Assembly: GCF_023065955.2 (NCBI RefSeq)
Contig: NW_026622863.1
Location: 40,344,177-40,408,176, forward strand
Length of the DNA stretch: 64,000 nucleotides
Source of the DNA: Ursus arctos
Lineage: Eukaryota; Chordata; Mammalia; Carnivora; Ursidae
Direction of reading: 5' to 3'
Shown here in pieces: positions 1 through 12,039 of the stretch (position 1 is its first letter; each line of letters starts with the position of its first letter). Both the position numbers and the translations under genes were made by a program. Under the pieces are notes generated by a model, which saw only the letters and a program-made list of their open reading frames with translations, made no database searches and was not told the origin of the DNA.

Positions 1-129
1 GAGGGAGAAGCAGACTCCCCGCTGAGCAGCACCCCCCCCCGCCCCGACTTGAGGCTCGATCCCAGGACCTCAGGATCATGACCCGAGCCAAAGGCAGACG
101 CTTAACCTACTGAGCCACCCAGGTGCTCC
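1..129 (-). mobile_element. CAN-SINE, cut by window edge
   Basis: The tRNA-like head reads inward from position 129 (reverse complement of the GCCACCCAGGTGCTCC ending) and the body runs off the left edge, so the A-rich tail is not visible. It is in the same orientation as the surrounding L1 sequence. Confidence 0.9.
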
Positions 130-719
130 TCTAGTTGTATCTTTAAAAAAAAATGCATTCAGCCACTCCATGCCTTTTGATTGGAGAATTTAATTTACTT
201 ACATTTGAAGTAATTATGAGTAAGTACGGACTTACTAATGCCATCTAATTGTTTTTTTTTTAAAGATTTATTTTGTTTTAGAGAGAGAGAGCTGTGTGTG
301 TGCACACGCACAAGTGGGTGGAGAGGCAGAGGGAGAGAATCTCAGGCAGACTCCCGGCTGAGTGTGGAATCTGCTGCAGGGCTCCCTCTCAGGACCCATG
401 AGACCATGACCTGAGCCGAAACCAAGAGTCAGACACTTAACCGACTGAGCCACCCAGGCGCTCCTTACTAGTTGTTCTTGTCTGTTTTGTAGTTCTTTGT
501 TCCTTTCCTTTCTTCCTCTTTCGCAGTCTTCCTGTGTGAATTGATGATTTTCCACAGTGGTATGCTTTGATCCCTTTCTCTTTTTCATTTGTGTAACTAT
601 GGTAGGTTTTTGCTTTGTGGTTCCCATGAGGCTTACATAAAAACTTCTTAATGACATAAGAGTCTGTTTCAAACTGATAACTTAATTTTGATCACACATG
701 AAAATCTGTCCTTTTATTG
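130..719 (-). mobile_element. L1 fragment (inter-ORF region), split by a SINE
   Basis: Bases 130-251 match, by eye, the 'TTTTGATTGGAG...CATTTACATT' stretch that recurs near 4.68, 22.05 and 24.49 kb in other L1s of this window. Bases 465-719 resemble the segment near 24.57-24.75 kb (TTTGTGGTTTCC wording). It is a decayed, non-coding piece of an older L1. Confidence 0.7.
252..464 (-). mobile_element. CAN-SINE (older type)
   Basis: A T-run at 252-261 is the reverse of the A tail, followed by an AAGATTTATTT box, a GA-rich body and a reversed tRNA head ending GCCACCCAGGCGCTCC. It is inserted in the L1 fragment. Flanking repeats are weak (CTAATTG / CTAGTTG). Confidence 0.88.
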
Positions 720-1555
720 TGCTCCGTTTTTTAATTGAAGAATAATTGCCATACAATATTGTATTATTTGCAGGTGTAGTGATTTGGTGTTGATATACAT
801 TACAAAGTGGCCACCACAATAAATCTAGTTACTCTGTCACCATACAAAGTTGTTACAGTATTACTGACTATATTCTCTATGCTGTACATTACATCCCCAT
901 GTCTTCTGTATTTTATAACTGTAAGATTGTACCTCTTAACCCCCTTCACCTATTTCATCCATCCTCCCAACCCTCTGCCCTCTGGTAACCATCAGTTTCT
1001 TCTCCGTGTCTGTAAGTCTATTTGTTTGGTTTTTGTTTTGTTTTTTAGATTCCATGTATAAGTGAAATCATTACAGCGTCTTTCTCTTTCTGACTTATTT
1101 TACTTAGCATAGTGCCCTGTAAGTCCATTCATGTTATCACAAATGGCAAGATTTCCCTTTTTTTTAATGGATGACTAATGTTCTGTTGTATATTCTATAC
1201 ACACACACACACACCACATCTTTATTCGTCTAATGATGGACATTTAAGTTGGTACCATAACTTGGCTATTATAAATAATGCTGCAGTGAACATAGAGATG
1301 CATATGTTTTTTTTGGATTAGTGTTTTTGTTTTCTTTGGGTAAATATCTACAAGAGGAATTGCTGGATTGTATGGTAGTTCTATTTTTAATTTTTGAGGA
1401 ACCTCCATACTGCTTTCTGTAGTGGCTGCATCAATTTACATGCCACCAACAGTGCATGAGGGTCCCTTTTCGCCACATCCTTGCCAACAGTTACTATTTT
1501 TTGTCTTTTGGATACTGGCCATTCTGAGAGATATGAGGTGATGTCTCACTGTGTG
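720..1555 (-). mobile_element. Older L1 (L1M type), 3' part
   Basis: The text is L1 3'UTR followed by the antisense of the end of ORF2, including the 'GAGGAACCTCCATACTG' block and a short CA run at 1199-1214. It stops at 'GAGGTGATGTCTCACTG', and the matching L1 text resumes near 7195, so this is the left half of an element split by the L1 at 1760-7194. No open frame survives. Confidence 0.8.
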
Positions 1556-1759
1556 TTTTTTTTTTTTTAAAGATTTTATTTATTTACTTGAGAGAGAGAG
1601 AGCATGCACAAGTGGGGGAGGGTGAGGGAGGCTGAGGGAGACAGAGAAGCAGACTCCCTGCTAAGCAGGGAGCCCGATGCGGGACTCGATCCCAGGACCC
1701 TGGGATCATGACCTGAGCCGAAGGCAGACGCTTAACCATCTGAGCCACCCAGGTGCCCC
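1556..1759 (-). mobile_element. CAN-SINE at an L1-L1 junction
   Basis: It has a T-run, an AAAGATTTTATTTATTT box, a GA-rich body and a reversed head ending CCACCCAGGTGCCCC at 1759. No target-site duplication is visible: the left flank is the older L1 and the right flank is directly the truncated 3' end of the younger L1 in the same orientation. Confidence 0.92.
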
Positions 1760-4700
1760 ATATACCACATATTCTTTATCCATTCCTTAGTCGATGTACA
1801 TTTGGACTCTTTCCATAATTTGGCTGTTAAGGATAATGCTGCTGTAAACATCGGGGTGCATGTATCCCTTCAAATTAGTATTTCTATACCCTTTGGGTAA
1901 ATACCTAATAGTATAATTGCTGGATTGTTGGGTAGTTCTAGTTTTAACTTTTTGAGGAACCTCTATACTTTTTCCCCAGAGTGGCTGCACCAGTTTGCAT
2001 TCCCATCAATATCACATGGTATGTTAACTAACTGGAATTTAAAAGGGCTCCCCTTTCTCTGCATCCTTGCCAACATCTGTTTCCTGTGGTGTTAATATTA
2101 GCGATTCTGACAGTGTGAGGTGATGTCTCATTGTAGTTTTGATTTGTATTTCCCTGAGGCTGACTGATGTTGAGCATCTTTTCATGTCTGTTAGCCATCT
2201 GTATGACTTCTTTAGAAAAATGTCTATTCATGTCTTTTGCCCATTTTTAAACTGGATTATTTGTTTTTTGGGTGTTGAGTTTTTTAAGTTCTTTATAGCT
2301 TTTGGATACTAAGCAGTTGTCATTTGCAAATATCTTCTCCCATTCTGTTGGTTGCCTTCTAGTTTTGTTGATTGTTTCCTTTGCTGTGCAGAAGCTTTTT
2401 ATCTTGATGAAGTCCCAATAGTTTATTTTTGCTTTTGTTTCCCTTGCCTCAGCAGACAGATCTAGTAAGAAATTGTGATGGCTAATATTCCAAGGGGCTG
2501 CTGCCTGTGTTCTCCTCTAAGATTTTGATGGTTTCAAGTCTCACATTTAGGTCTTTCATCCATTTTGAATTTATTTTTGTGCATAATGTAAGAAAGTGGT
2601 CTAGTTTCATTCTTTCGCATGTTGCTGTCCAGTTTTCCCAGCACCATTTGTTGACGAGACTCTTTCTTCCATTGGATATTCTTTCCTGCTGTGTCAGAGG
2701 TTAGTTTACCGTGTAGTTGTGGGTCCATTTCTGAGTTTTCTCTTCTGTTCCATTGATCTATGTGTCTGTTTTTGTGCCAGTACCATACTTAGTTGAGGGT
2801 TTTTATCAAGAATAGATACTGTACTTTGTCAAATGTTTTTTCTGCATCTATTGAGAGGATCATATGGTTCTTGTCCTTTCTTTTATTAATGTGGTATATG
2901 ATGTTGATTGATTTGTGAAAATTGAACCACCCTTGCAATCCGGGAATAAATCCCGCTTGATCATGGCGAATGATTCTTTTAATGTATTGTTGGATTCAAT
3001 TTGCTAGTATTCTGTTGAGAATTTCTGCATCCACGTTCATCAGGGATATTGGGCTGTACCCTTTTTTGTGGAGTCTTTGATTTTGAAATCAGGGTAATGC
3101 TGGCCTCATAAAATGAATTTGGAAGTTTTCCTTCCACTTCTATTTTTTGGAATAGTTTGAGAAGAATGGGTATTAACTCTTATTCATTCATTCATTTATT
3201 TATAAGTAGGCTCAACGCGAGGCTTGAACTCATGACCCTGGAATCAAGACCTGAGCTGAGACCAAGAATTGGATGCTTAACCAACCGAGCCACTCAGGTG
3301 CTGTAGGTATTAACTCTTTAAATGATTGGTAAAGTTACCCTGTGAAGCCATCTGGCCCGGGACTTCTGTTTGTTGGGAGATTTTTGATTCCTGATTCAAT
3401 TTCTTTTCTTTTTATTGGTCTGCTGAAGTTTTCTTTTTCTTCCTGTTTCAGTTTTGGTAGTTTATATGTTTCTAGGAATTTATCTATTTCCTCTATGTTG
3501 TCCAATTTGTTGGCATATAATTTTTCATTATATTATCTTATAATTGTATATCTGTGGTATTGGTTGTCATTTTTCCTCTCTCATTTGTGATTTTATCTAT
3601 GTGGGTCCTTTCTCTTTTCTTTTTGGTAAGTCTGGCTAGGGGTTTATCAATTTTATTCATTTTTTTCAGAGAACCAGCTCCTGGTTTCATTGATCTGTTC
3701 TACTGGGTTTTGTTTGTTTGTTTCTATATCATTTATTTCTGTTCTAATATTTATTATTTCCTTTCTTCTGCCGGCTTTATGCTTCATTTGTTGTTCTTTT
3801 TCTAGCTCCTTTAGGTGTAAGGTTGGGTTGTTTATTTGAGATTTTTCTTGCTTCTTGAGGTAGGCCTGTATTGCTATATATTTCCCTCTTAGGACTGCTT
3901 TTGCTGCATCCCAAAGGTTTTGGAATGTTGTTTTCATTTTTGTTCGTTTCCATATACTTTTTAATTTCTTCTTTGATTTCCTGGTTGACCCATTTATTCT
4001 TTAGTAGGATATCCTTTAGCCTCCATGTATTTGTGGTCTTTCCAAATTTTTTCTTGTGGTTGACTTCAAGTTTCATAGCATTGTGGTTAGAAAATATGCA
4101 TGATATGATCTCAGTCTTTTTATACTTCTTGAGGCCTGATTTGTGACCCACTATGTGACCTATTCTGGAGAATGTCCCATGTGCACTTGAAAATAATATG
4201 TATTCTGCTGCTTTAGGATGAAATGCTCTGAATATATCTGTTAAATCCATCTGGTTCAGTGTGTCATTCAAAGCCATTGTTTCCTTGTTGATTTTCTACT
4301 TAGATGATCTGTCCATTGCTGTAAGTGGGGGTCTTAAAGTCCGCTACTATCATTGTATTATTATCAATGAGTTTCTTTATGTTTGTTATTAATTGACTTA
4401 TATATTGGTTGCTCCCAAGTTGGGCCATAAATATTTACAACTGTTAGATCTTCATGTTGGATAGTGCCCTTCTTCATCTCTTGTTAGTCTTTGGTTTAAA
4501 ATCTAGTTTATCTGATATAAGTATGCTACTCTGGCTTTCTTTTGACATCCATTGGGATGGTAAATGGTTCTCCATCCACTCACTTTCAATATGCAGGTGT
4601 TTTTAGGTCTCAAATGAGTCTCTTGAAGGCAGCATATAGATGAGTCTTTTTTTTTTAATCCATTCTGACACACTGTGTCTTTTGATTGGAGTATTTACTC

Positions 4701-7194
4701 CATTTACATTCAGAGTGATTATTGATAGATATGTATTTAGTGATATTTTATTACTTGTTTTGTTGTTTCTGGAGATTTTCTCTGTTCTTTTCTATCTTTG
4801 TCACTTTTGGTCTTTCTTTCTCACTCAAAGAGTCCTCTTTAATATTTCTTGCAGGGCTGGTTTAGTGGTCATGAACTCCTTTAGCTTTTGTTTGTCTGGG
4901 AAACTCTATCTCTCCTATTCTAAATGACAGTGTTACCGGAGAGAGTATTCTTGGCTACAGATTTTTACCATTTAGCACTTTGAGTATACCATGCCATTCT
5001 CCTGGCTTGCCAAATTTCTGTGGAGACATGTGCTGCTAACCTTATTGGTCTTCCCTTGTAAATTAGGGACTTCTTTTGTCTTGCTGCTTTTAGGATTTTT
5101 TCTTTCTGTCTTCTTTTTGCAAATTTAGCTACAATATATTTTGGTGTTGAGGCCTGATTTGTTTATTTTGATGGGAGTTCTTTATGCCTCCTAGATTTGG
5201 ATGTCTGATTCCTTCCCCAGATTAGGCAAGTTTTCAGCTATAATTTCCTCAAATAAACCTTCTGCCCCTCTATCGCTCTCTTCTTCAAGGACTCCTATGA
5301 TACAAATGTTATTACATTTGATGGAGTTACTGATTTCCCTAAGTCTACTTTTGTGATCCAAGTGTTTTTTTTCCCCTCTCTTTTGTGCAGCTTCATTATT
5401 TTCCATAATTCTTTCTTCTATGTCACTTATTTGTTCCTCTGCTTCTTCCACCCTTATGGTCATTATATTCAGTCAGTGTTGAATCTCAGTTATTGTATTT
5501 TTCATTTCAGCCTCATTGGTTTTACGCTTTTATCTCTGTGGTAAGGGTTTCCCCGATGTCATCTATGCTTTTCTCAAGCCCAGCTAGTCTCCTTATGATT
5601 GTTGCTTTAAATTCTGGATCAGGCATATTACTTATACCTGTTTCAATTAGATCCTGGCCATGACCTTTTCTTGTTCTCTCTTTTGGGATGAATTCCTCCA
5701 TCTTGGCATTTTGTCTAGGTCTCTGTTTTGTTCTCTGTGTTAGAAAAGCCTATTAAGTTTCCGCTTCTGACAGTAATGGCTCTACAAAGAAGAGGTCATA
5801 TACTTTCCAGGGCCTGGCACTTCAGGCAGTGTCTCTGGTGTGTGCGGTATGTATCCAGCAGCTGTTACGGCTCAGGTCAGTCCTCTAGAGAGTTTCTTCT
5901 TGCCTCTAGTGGGGAGTGTTTGGACCTTGGCCAGAGTATGGCAAGTTTTAACTATGTGTGCTCTGGACAGCTTGCTAAAAGAGATCTGATGCTATTTCCA
6001 CTAGAACTGAAGCTTTCAGCGCTCTATGGTCAGTAGACGTGGTGCCTTTAGAAGTTCGTGCTCTTTTTCTGGGGAAGGGGCCTGTTGTTCTGGTTCTCAG
6101 GCACACTTGCCAGAGGAAACCAGTCCTAGCAGAGCATGGGGGTGAAGAGCTTGGTAAAGCAGGTTAGGCAGCCAGTGTTGGTGCTGTGCTATTTACTGAA
6201 GTTGATCTATGCTAAGGGGTGGAGGAAGAAAATGGTGCCAGCCCGCTCCTTTGTCCCTGGAGAGAAGAGTCTGTGCCAGCCTCTCTCAGGGAAGCACTTT
6301 CAGAAAAGCAAATAATTTCCCCTTATGCATCACAGGCATTTTTCGGATCACTGAATTCACACCGTCTGGCTCTGGGTTGCTTGCCTGCCTGGAGCAGCAC
6401 AGCACGTCTTGGGCTCTACATGAGCCAGGCCTGCTGCCTTTTAAAGTTCTAAACTTCTGGGACCTGGTGTGGCAGGGACCTACACTAGTCCTCTGGGAAA
6501 GGGACTCTCTGCACCAGGACTGATGCAGGTTTGACCCAGAAGGGCAGTCATGCCAAATGCAGGGATGTGAAATTTAGCAAGCAGGCTAAACCACCAGTGT
6601 CCTGGTTAGTTGCCATCAGCAGGTGTCTCTTCACCAATGCTGAAGGATGGGGGAGGGGAACGGCACCTGCTAGGTCTTCTGTCACCAGAGAGGCAGATGC
6701 TCTCCAAAAAGTACGGTTTCTTCCCATGCCCCTTAGGTAATCCTTAGTTTGTGCCGTCTGCCCCAGGGTCTTGCCTGCCTCTGCTCAGGAATAGGGCAGC
6801 GTCCTCAGTTGCCTAACACAGCCAAGCCCAGGGACCTCTGAAACTCTAGCTTTTGAGCCCCACTGGTTGCAAAAACAGAGGAAATTCAACCCCTCTCCTT
6901 TTCAAAGCCAATGACTTTGGGGAAGTGTTCTCCTTGTGTGTATCCTTGCGTGCTCTTTTCTATGACTTTCTCTGCAACTAGGGCTCCCTCCCCTCCACAG
7001 CACCCAAGATCCATTTCTCCCCCAAACTGCATCTCTGTACTTCCTACCTTCCTCGAGGTGATCTCTTCTCTCCCTCTAGTTGTGTAGTTTGTCCTCAGAT
7101 TGATTTCTTGAGTATTCAGAATGATTTGATAGTTATCTAGCTGTGTTTGAGGGACGAGGCAGGCCTAGGACCCTCCTACTATGCCACCATCTTA
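1760..7194 (-). mobile_element. Carnivore L1, nearly full length, 3' truncated, decayed
   Basis: Read on the - strand it runs from a 5'UTR (about 5.7-7.19 kb), through ORF1 and EN-RT ORF2 remnants, to a 3' end lost within the ORF2 C-terminal region. The 5' tip carries AAGATGGTGG (reverse of 7184-7193), a YY1-like site typical of L1 5' ends. Frames are broken throughout. Near 2788 the text jumps from the 'GTGCCAGTACCATACT' block to 'TTGAGGGTTTTTATC', skipping about 0.8 kb present in the L1 at 58-62 kb and removing the RT catalytic segment. A SINE sits at 3182-3305. It interrupts an older L1 whose halves are at 720-1555 and 7195-7946. Confidence 0.85.
3182..3305 (-). mobile_element. Short tRNA-derived SINE with target-site duplication
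   Basis: The body has the reversed tRNA head (CTTAACCAACCGAGCCACTCAGG) but only a short GA-poor body and a (TTCA)n/ATTT tail. The 13-base direct repeat GGTATTAACTCTT flanks it at 3169-3181 and 3306-3318, which proves insertion into the L1. Confidence 0.85.
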
Positions 7195-7946
7195 CCTGTA
7201 TGAGTTATTTATGTATTTTGGATGTTAATCCTTTATTGGATATATCGTTTACAAGTATTTTTTCCCATTCACTAGGTTGCCTTTTTGTTGTTGGTGGTGG
7301 TTTCCTTCACTGTGCAAAAACTTTTAAATTTCAGTCGGTCCTATTTGTTTATTTTTGCTTTTGTTGTTACCTGAGGAGACAACTCCCCTCAAAATATTAC
7401 TAAGACTGATGTCAAAAAGCTTACTGCCAGGGCGCCTGGCTGGCTCAATCATTAAGCATCTGCTTTCGGGTCAGGTTGTGATCCCAGGGTCCTGGGATCG
7501 AGCCCCGCATCAGGCTCCCTGCTCAGTGGGAAGCCTGCTTCTCCCTCTCCCACTCCCCCTGCTGATGTTCCCTCTCTCACTGTGTTTCTCTCTGTCAAAT
7601 AAATAAAATCTTAAAAAAAAAAAAAAAGCTTACTGCCTATTATTTCTTCTAGGAATTTTATGGTTTCAGGTATTATATTTAAGTCTTTAATCCATTTTTA
7701 GTTTATTTTTGTGTATGGGGTAAGAAAGCAGTCTGGTTTCAGTCTATTACATGTAGTCGTCCAGTTTTCCCAGCACCATTTGTTGAAGAAACTGTCTTTT
7801 CCACACTGTATGTTCTTGCCTCCTTTCTGTAGGTTATGACCACATAAACATGGGTTTATTTCTGAGCTCTGTATTCTGCTTTTGTGCCAGGACCATATTG
7901 TTTTTATTACTGTAATTTGTAGTAGTTTGAAATCATTCAAAGCCAT
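7195..7946 (-). mobile_element. Older L1 (L1M type), continuation of 720-1555
   Basis: Antisense ORF2 text resumes with 'TATGAGTTATTTATGTATTTTGGATG' wording and continues through the 'CCCAGCACCATTTGTTGAAGA' block. Compared with the uninterrupted order at 2140-2290, roughly 180 bases of the target are missing between the two halves. It contains the SINE at 7429-7622. Confidence 0.75.
7429..7622 (+). mobile_element. CAN-SINE with 15-base target-site duplication
   Basis: The head is GGCGCCTGGCTGGCTCAAT, followed by a CT-rich body and a (AAAT)n/A tail. AAAAAGCTTACTGCC flanks it at 7414-7428 and 7623-7637. Confidence 0.96.
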
Positions 7947-8968
7947 TCAAAGGCTCTTGCCAAGAGTCCTCAGTGTCTCTTCACTCATCACTTGCTTGGT
8001 GGAGCTGTTCCGTTGGTGCTTTCCCATTTGGTTCCCTGTGACTATAATAAATCTTTTAATTCCTATGCCTCTTTGAGTATAATTTCCACAGTTGCCTCTT
8101 TGAGTATAATTTCCACAGTCATATTGAAGTGATCCTTGAAGACCTGACAGGGGGGACCTATTCCCCCATTTACAATGCACCCAGCCAGTCCCTGTGGCAG
8201 TCTATGGGAGCAAATCAGCTGTGTCCCTGTGCTTACCCCTTTTTGGAGCACTATATCTTTGAGTCCTGTGAAGCACCCCCTTCAGTCTCTTCCCACTATT
8301 CTCCTTCTCCACCATTTTGTTGAAATCTCAAATCCTCTAACGAGCCCCTTCTAATTCTCTTTGGTATGTGAGGTGCTCAGTCTTAATATTTCTTTATCCC
8401 CCATTTAGTTTGGTCACTGGTGGGAGAAGACATGAGTGAAGATGTCTAGCCCACTCTCTGTAACTGGTTTTATTACTAGTGGCGTGTTGATGTGGTGTCA
8501 TGTGTTCTTTTGCATGGACATGTTTCTGCTTTGGGCTGTCATCCTGTTGGCTCAGTGTGGCCAGGACCCTGAAGATGAGGCCAGGATAGCTAACTCTGAG
8601 GAGGTATTGACTGGCATTTTGGAGAGATGAGGGGGCTTGGCCTGCGAAGCAGCAAGCAGATATCTGCCTTCACCTTGCGATTGCCCCCCCCAACGTGTAT
8701 TCCAGGACCTGCAGTTCCCAGGGGTCTTGAAGGTCTGAACTGGATAGGGAGTATTAACTGCCCCAGGAGATGCTTCCAGCCAAGCCAACACTCTGGTGGT
8801 GGTTTCCAAACACTCTCTGTGTAAGAACCTCACCATCCACTTGAAAAAAAGTAAATATGGCTTCCCTTTAAAATTGTCTTTCGGCAAAGCACTGTGTATG
8901 CATTGTAGCCGATTAGGAAAATTTAAATAATCTATTTCTTATAAAATGTCATCTCTTTTCCTAGCAGA
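7947..8968. other. No gene seen; unassigned, possibly LTR-like
   Basis: No long open frame and no recognisable CAN-SINE or L1 text. An AATAAA lies near 8046 and a perfect 27-base tandem duplication at 8066-8119. The moderately GC-rich, unique-looking sequence could be an old LTR, but I cannot name a family. Confidence 0.4.
8066..8119. repeat. Perfect 27-base tandem duplication
   Basis: Two identical copies of the unit beginning TGCCTCTTTGAGTATAATTT occupy 8066-8092 and 8093-8119 with no mismatch. Confidence 0.97.
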
Positions 8969-9163
8969 TTTTTAAAGATTTTATTTATTTATTTATTTGA
9001 GATAATGAATGAGAGAGCATGAGCAGGAGGAAGGGCAGAGGGAGAGGGAGAAGCAGGCTCTCCACTGAGCAGGGAGCCTGAGGAGAGGGGGCTCCTAGGA
9101 CCCTGGGATCATGACCTGAGCCCAAGGCAGACACTTAACCAAGTGAGCCACCCAAGTGCCCCC
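8969..9163 (-). mobile_element. CAN-SINE
   Basis: TTTTTAAAGATTTTATTTATT tail box, GA-rich body with GGGAGAAGCAGGCTC, and reversed tRNA head ending CCACCCAAGTGCCCCC. No clear flanking duplication. Confidence 0.93.
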
Positions 9164-9418
9164 TCCCCAGTGGATATTTAAGACATTGCTCTTGTAAGTC
9201 ATGTGGTGATAAAAGATATTGTGTCTGCAAGCCCCAAAAGTGAAAATGATAGTTTGAGGGGTTTTCCGATATAGAATGCCATCAATTTGTGCCCACTGAC
9301 ATTCCTGTCAATGACATTAAAATACTTGCTTTCTAACAACCTTATTATCCCTGGGAATTGCCAGTTTAAAAAAAAAGCCTGTTCTATTTTGGTGAAAATG
9401 TTTTGTTTTGCATTTTTT

Positions 9419-9605
9419 AAAGATTTCATTTCTTTATTTGAGAGAGAGAGAGAGAGAGAGAGCATGAAGGGGGAGGGGCAGAGGAAGAGGGAGAATCAGG
9501 CTCCCCACTGAGCGGGGAACCCGACGCGGGGTCGATCCCAAGACCCCGAGATCATGACCTGAGCCGAAGTCAGATGCTTAACCGACCGAGCCACCCAGGT
9601 GCCCC
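9419..9605 (-). mobile_element. CAN-SINE with target-site duplication
   Basis: Reversed CAN-SINE with an expanded (GA)n run at 9441-9461. TTTTGCATTTTTT flanks it at 9406-9418 and 9609-9621. Confidence 0.95.
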
Positions 9606-9621
9606 TTATTTTGCATTTTTT

Positions 9622-9974
9622 GATTATTTGTGAGGATGAACATCTTTTCTATGTGATGTCCATGTGCCTCTCTTTCCTGTGATTTTCCTATTTATGCCCC
9701 TTTCTTCAGTTTTAGTGTAGGGTTTGAATGTCCTGAAACGTTTATTCTCAAAGAACTTTTAGAATCAGTTCATCACATAACAAAAGATAATAAATATGTG
9801 GTAGAATTTTGACTTGAAATGATTTCAAATTCTAGATTATTTTGGGCATAATTACATATTTTTCCAGTAATGAAACCTATTGTATATCAGTAATGCTTTA
9901 TGGATTAGGATCTTACTATGCCTCACTTTCTTTTTCTGGCTCTGTTTCATTGGTCCAAATTCCAGAATGTTGAT
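9622..9974. other. No gene; possibly decayed L1 antisense
   Basis: AT-rich sequence with phrases loosely like antisense L1 ORF2 (GATGAACATCTTTTC; GTTTCATTGGTCC). No usable open frame. The L1 reading is weak. Confidence 0.35.
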
Positions 9975-9991
9975 AAACAATAGTGGGGATG

Positions 9992-10183
9992 GGGATGCCT
10001 GGGTGGCTCAGTCGGTTAAGCATCTGCCTTCGGCTCAGGTCATGACCTCACGGTCTTTGGATCGAGTCCTGCATTGGGCTCCCCGCTCAGCGGGGAGCCT
10101 ACTTCTCCCTCTGCCTGCTACTTCTGCTTGTGCTCTGTCTCTGTCTCTCTCTCAAATAAATAAATAAAATCTTAAAAAAAAGC
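9992..10183 (+). mobile_element. CAN-SINE with 17-base target-site duplication
   Basis: A full-length copy ending (AAAT)n CTTAAAAAAAA. AAACAATAGTGGGGATG is perfectly repeated at 9975-9991 and 10184-10200, so the insertion is fairly young. Confidence 0.97.
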
Positions 10184-10200
10184 AAACAATAGTGGGGATG

Positions 10201-12039
10201 GAGGGGTGTTTGCTCTTCTCCTGGCTGTAGTGGGAAGGGCACAGAGAAAGGTCAAGTCCAGTCTTCACTGTCAGTCTCTGGTTTTGGCTGTTGATCTCAC
10301 AAATGTAATTGTGGGGTTGTGATGGGATGTCTGGCTGACTGTGCTCTGTGAGTGTCTGAGGGAGAGGTCTGGTGTGGGGCTGAATGGTGTGGGGGCTGCA
10401 GGATAGGGGTAGGAGACTCTTCTTGATAGGACATGGTCTGAGTGACTTGCAAAGGGGGAAATGCACTGCAAACAGACTGTAAGGATAAGAGGCCAAGGTC
10501 TGAGGGCAGATCTGAGGGAAGAGCACGGGCTGGGAAGATTTCATCTTTGTGACAGAAACACAAGGAAGACTGTAGCAGATCAATGTGGGCTCAGGGAGGA
10601 CTGCCAGGTGGCCCAGGCCCATGAGCACAGGCCCAGGGAGCTGGATCTTTGCTTTTCCCCTTCTGTCTGCCTTCCTTCTCTGGCCCAGAGAGCACCGCTG
10701 GGCTGCCCTCCTGAAGCTGAGGGAGCAGTGACCGCTGGAGGGTCCTCTGTGGCAGGAGGGTCATTCTGCAGGATGGCTGGGGTGCTGCCTGAGGACATGA
10801 GGCCCCTCTGGGCCTCCCAAGGCTGGGGGAACTGTGGTCCTGACACACCTCAGAGGCTGGTGTTTGTGTACCTGTCAAACACTCAACTGTCTGCCCAAGC
10901 GCTCATGTATGTCCCATCAGCCCACACCCAGTACACACGCTTGTCTACAACTGCCCACGTCATGCACATCCATCACACACCTGCCACAGGCCTGGTCACA
11001 TGACTGCCTCACGGACCATTGCATACTTGCCTGAAGTTAACTGCCACACAGGCTGCTTCACTTGCATGACATAGTTTGATGACACACTTTTCTATGACAG
11101 TTCCTGGGCCAGGGTTAGGGTTTGTACCTTCAGCTCTGAGGTCCCTGATGGTGGTCGTGGCTGGAAGCAAGAGAAGTCACCCTGCTTGAGACTATCTGCC
11201 TTTAACTCCACTTTATGGAATGTGGTAACCTTTGAGTTGAGCCAAGAATCAATGAAGATTTCCAGCACTCTCAGGCAGACTCCCTCTGATTCTCAGTGCT
11301 GGCTAGATTCCTCAGTTGTGTGGGTCTCAGACTGGGACTGTTATCCCTGAAGCCAGACACAGGCATGGAAATTGCCAATTCAGAAACCGTCCCTCCACTG
11401 CTCTGCTCACAGTTTCTCTGTGCCCCTGCTTTGCTTAGCTTTACCCCCTATACATCTACTTCACCTGTTCTCTGGTCCTTGGGTGGAGGACTCACACTGA
11501 CCCTCGGGAGGAGGGCTCCCTCAGGTTGGGGCAGATGGTATGATTGAGGGCTTTGTACATGGGGGTTGATGAGGCGGAGGGCGAACTCCGGGGATAGTTT
11601 TAGCAACCTTAGGACCAAAGGTTGACCCTGACTCCCTTACTCCCTCCCAGAGGATGGGAGGCAATTACACTGACCCTGTTCCCCTTCTCAGCAAAAATTC
11701 CTGTAAGACTAGACTAGTCTGTCGGTCTCCACTTCCACATCTCACCTCTTACCATTTGGCTTTCATTCCCACATCCATGCTGGCCTGTGGTTATCAGATG
11801 GGTATGGCCTTGACCTCATCTGGGGAGAGATTTCTCCACCAAGGTAATGGTAGAATATACTGAGAGAAGACAATACAGACACAGTATGTTTTAGAGATAG
11901 ATTTGATAGCAGATCTGGTGGATTTGTTGTAAATTGTGAGGGAAAGGGGTTCGGGGGGTATCATTTACTGCAATTGGGAAGAATTCCCATGGTTAGGAGG
12001 ATAGAGGGTATTTTGGGGGGAATTTGGAATTACATTTTA
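10201..12039. other. Unassigned, no supported gene
   Basis: Mixed-composition sequence. The longest open frame (10461-11003, +) has no recognisable domain and overlaps equally long frames on the other strand at 10152-10628 and 10580-10878, as expected of GC-rich non-coding DNA. No SINE or L1 text seen. Confidence 0.45.

Noticed and set aside
3653..4277. Open frames of 94 and 166 codons on the - strand
   Set aside because: They are fragments of decayed L1 ORF2 (endonuclease region), not separate genes.
10461..11003. 180-codon + strand frame as a candidate gene
   Set aside because: No known domain, no splice or promoter context, and frames of similar length overlap on the other strand.
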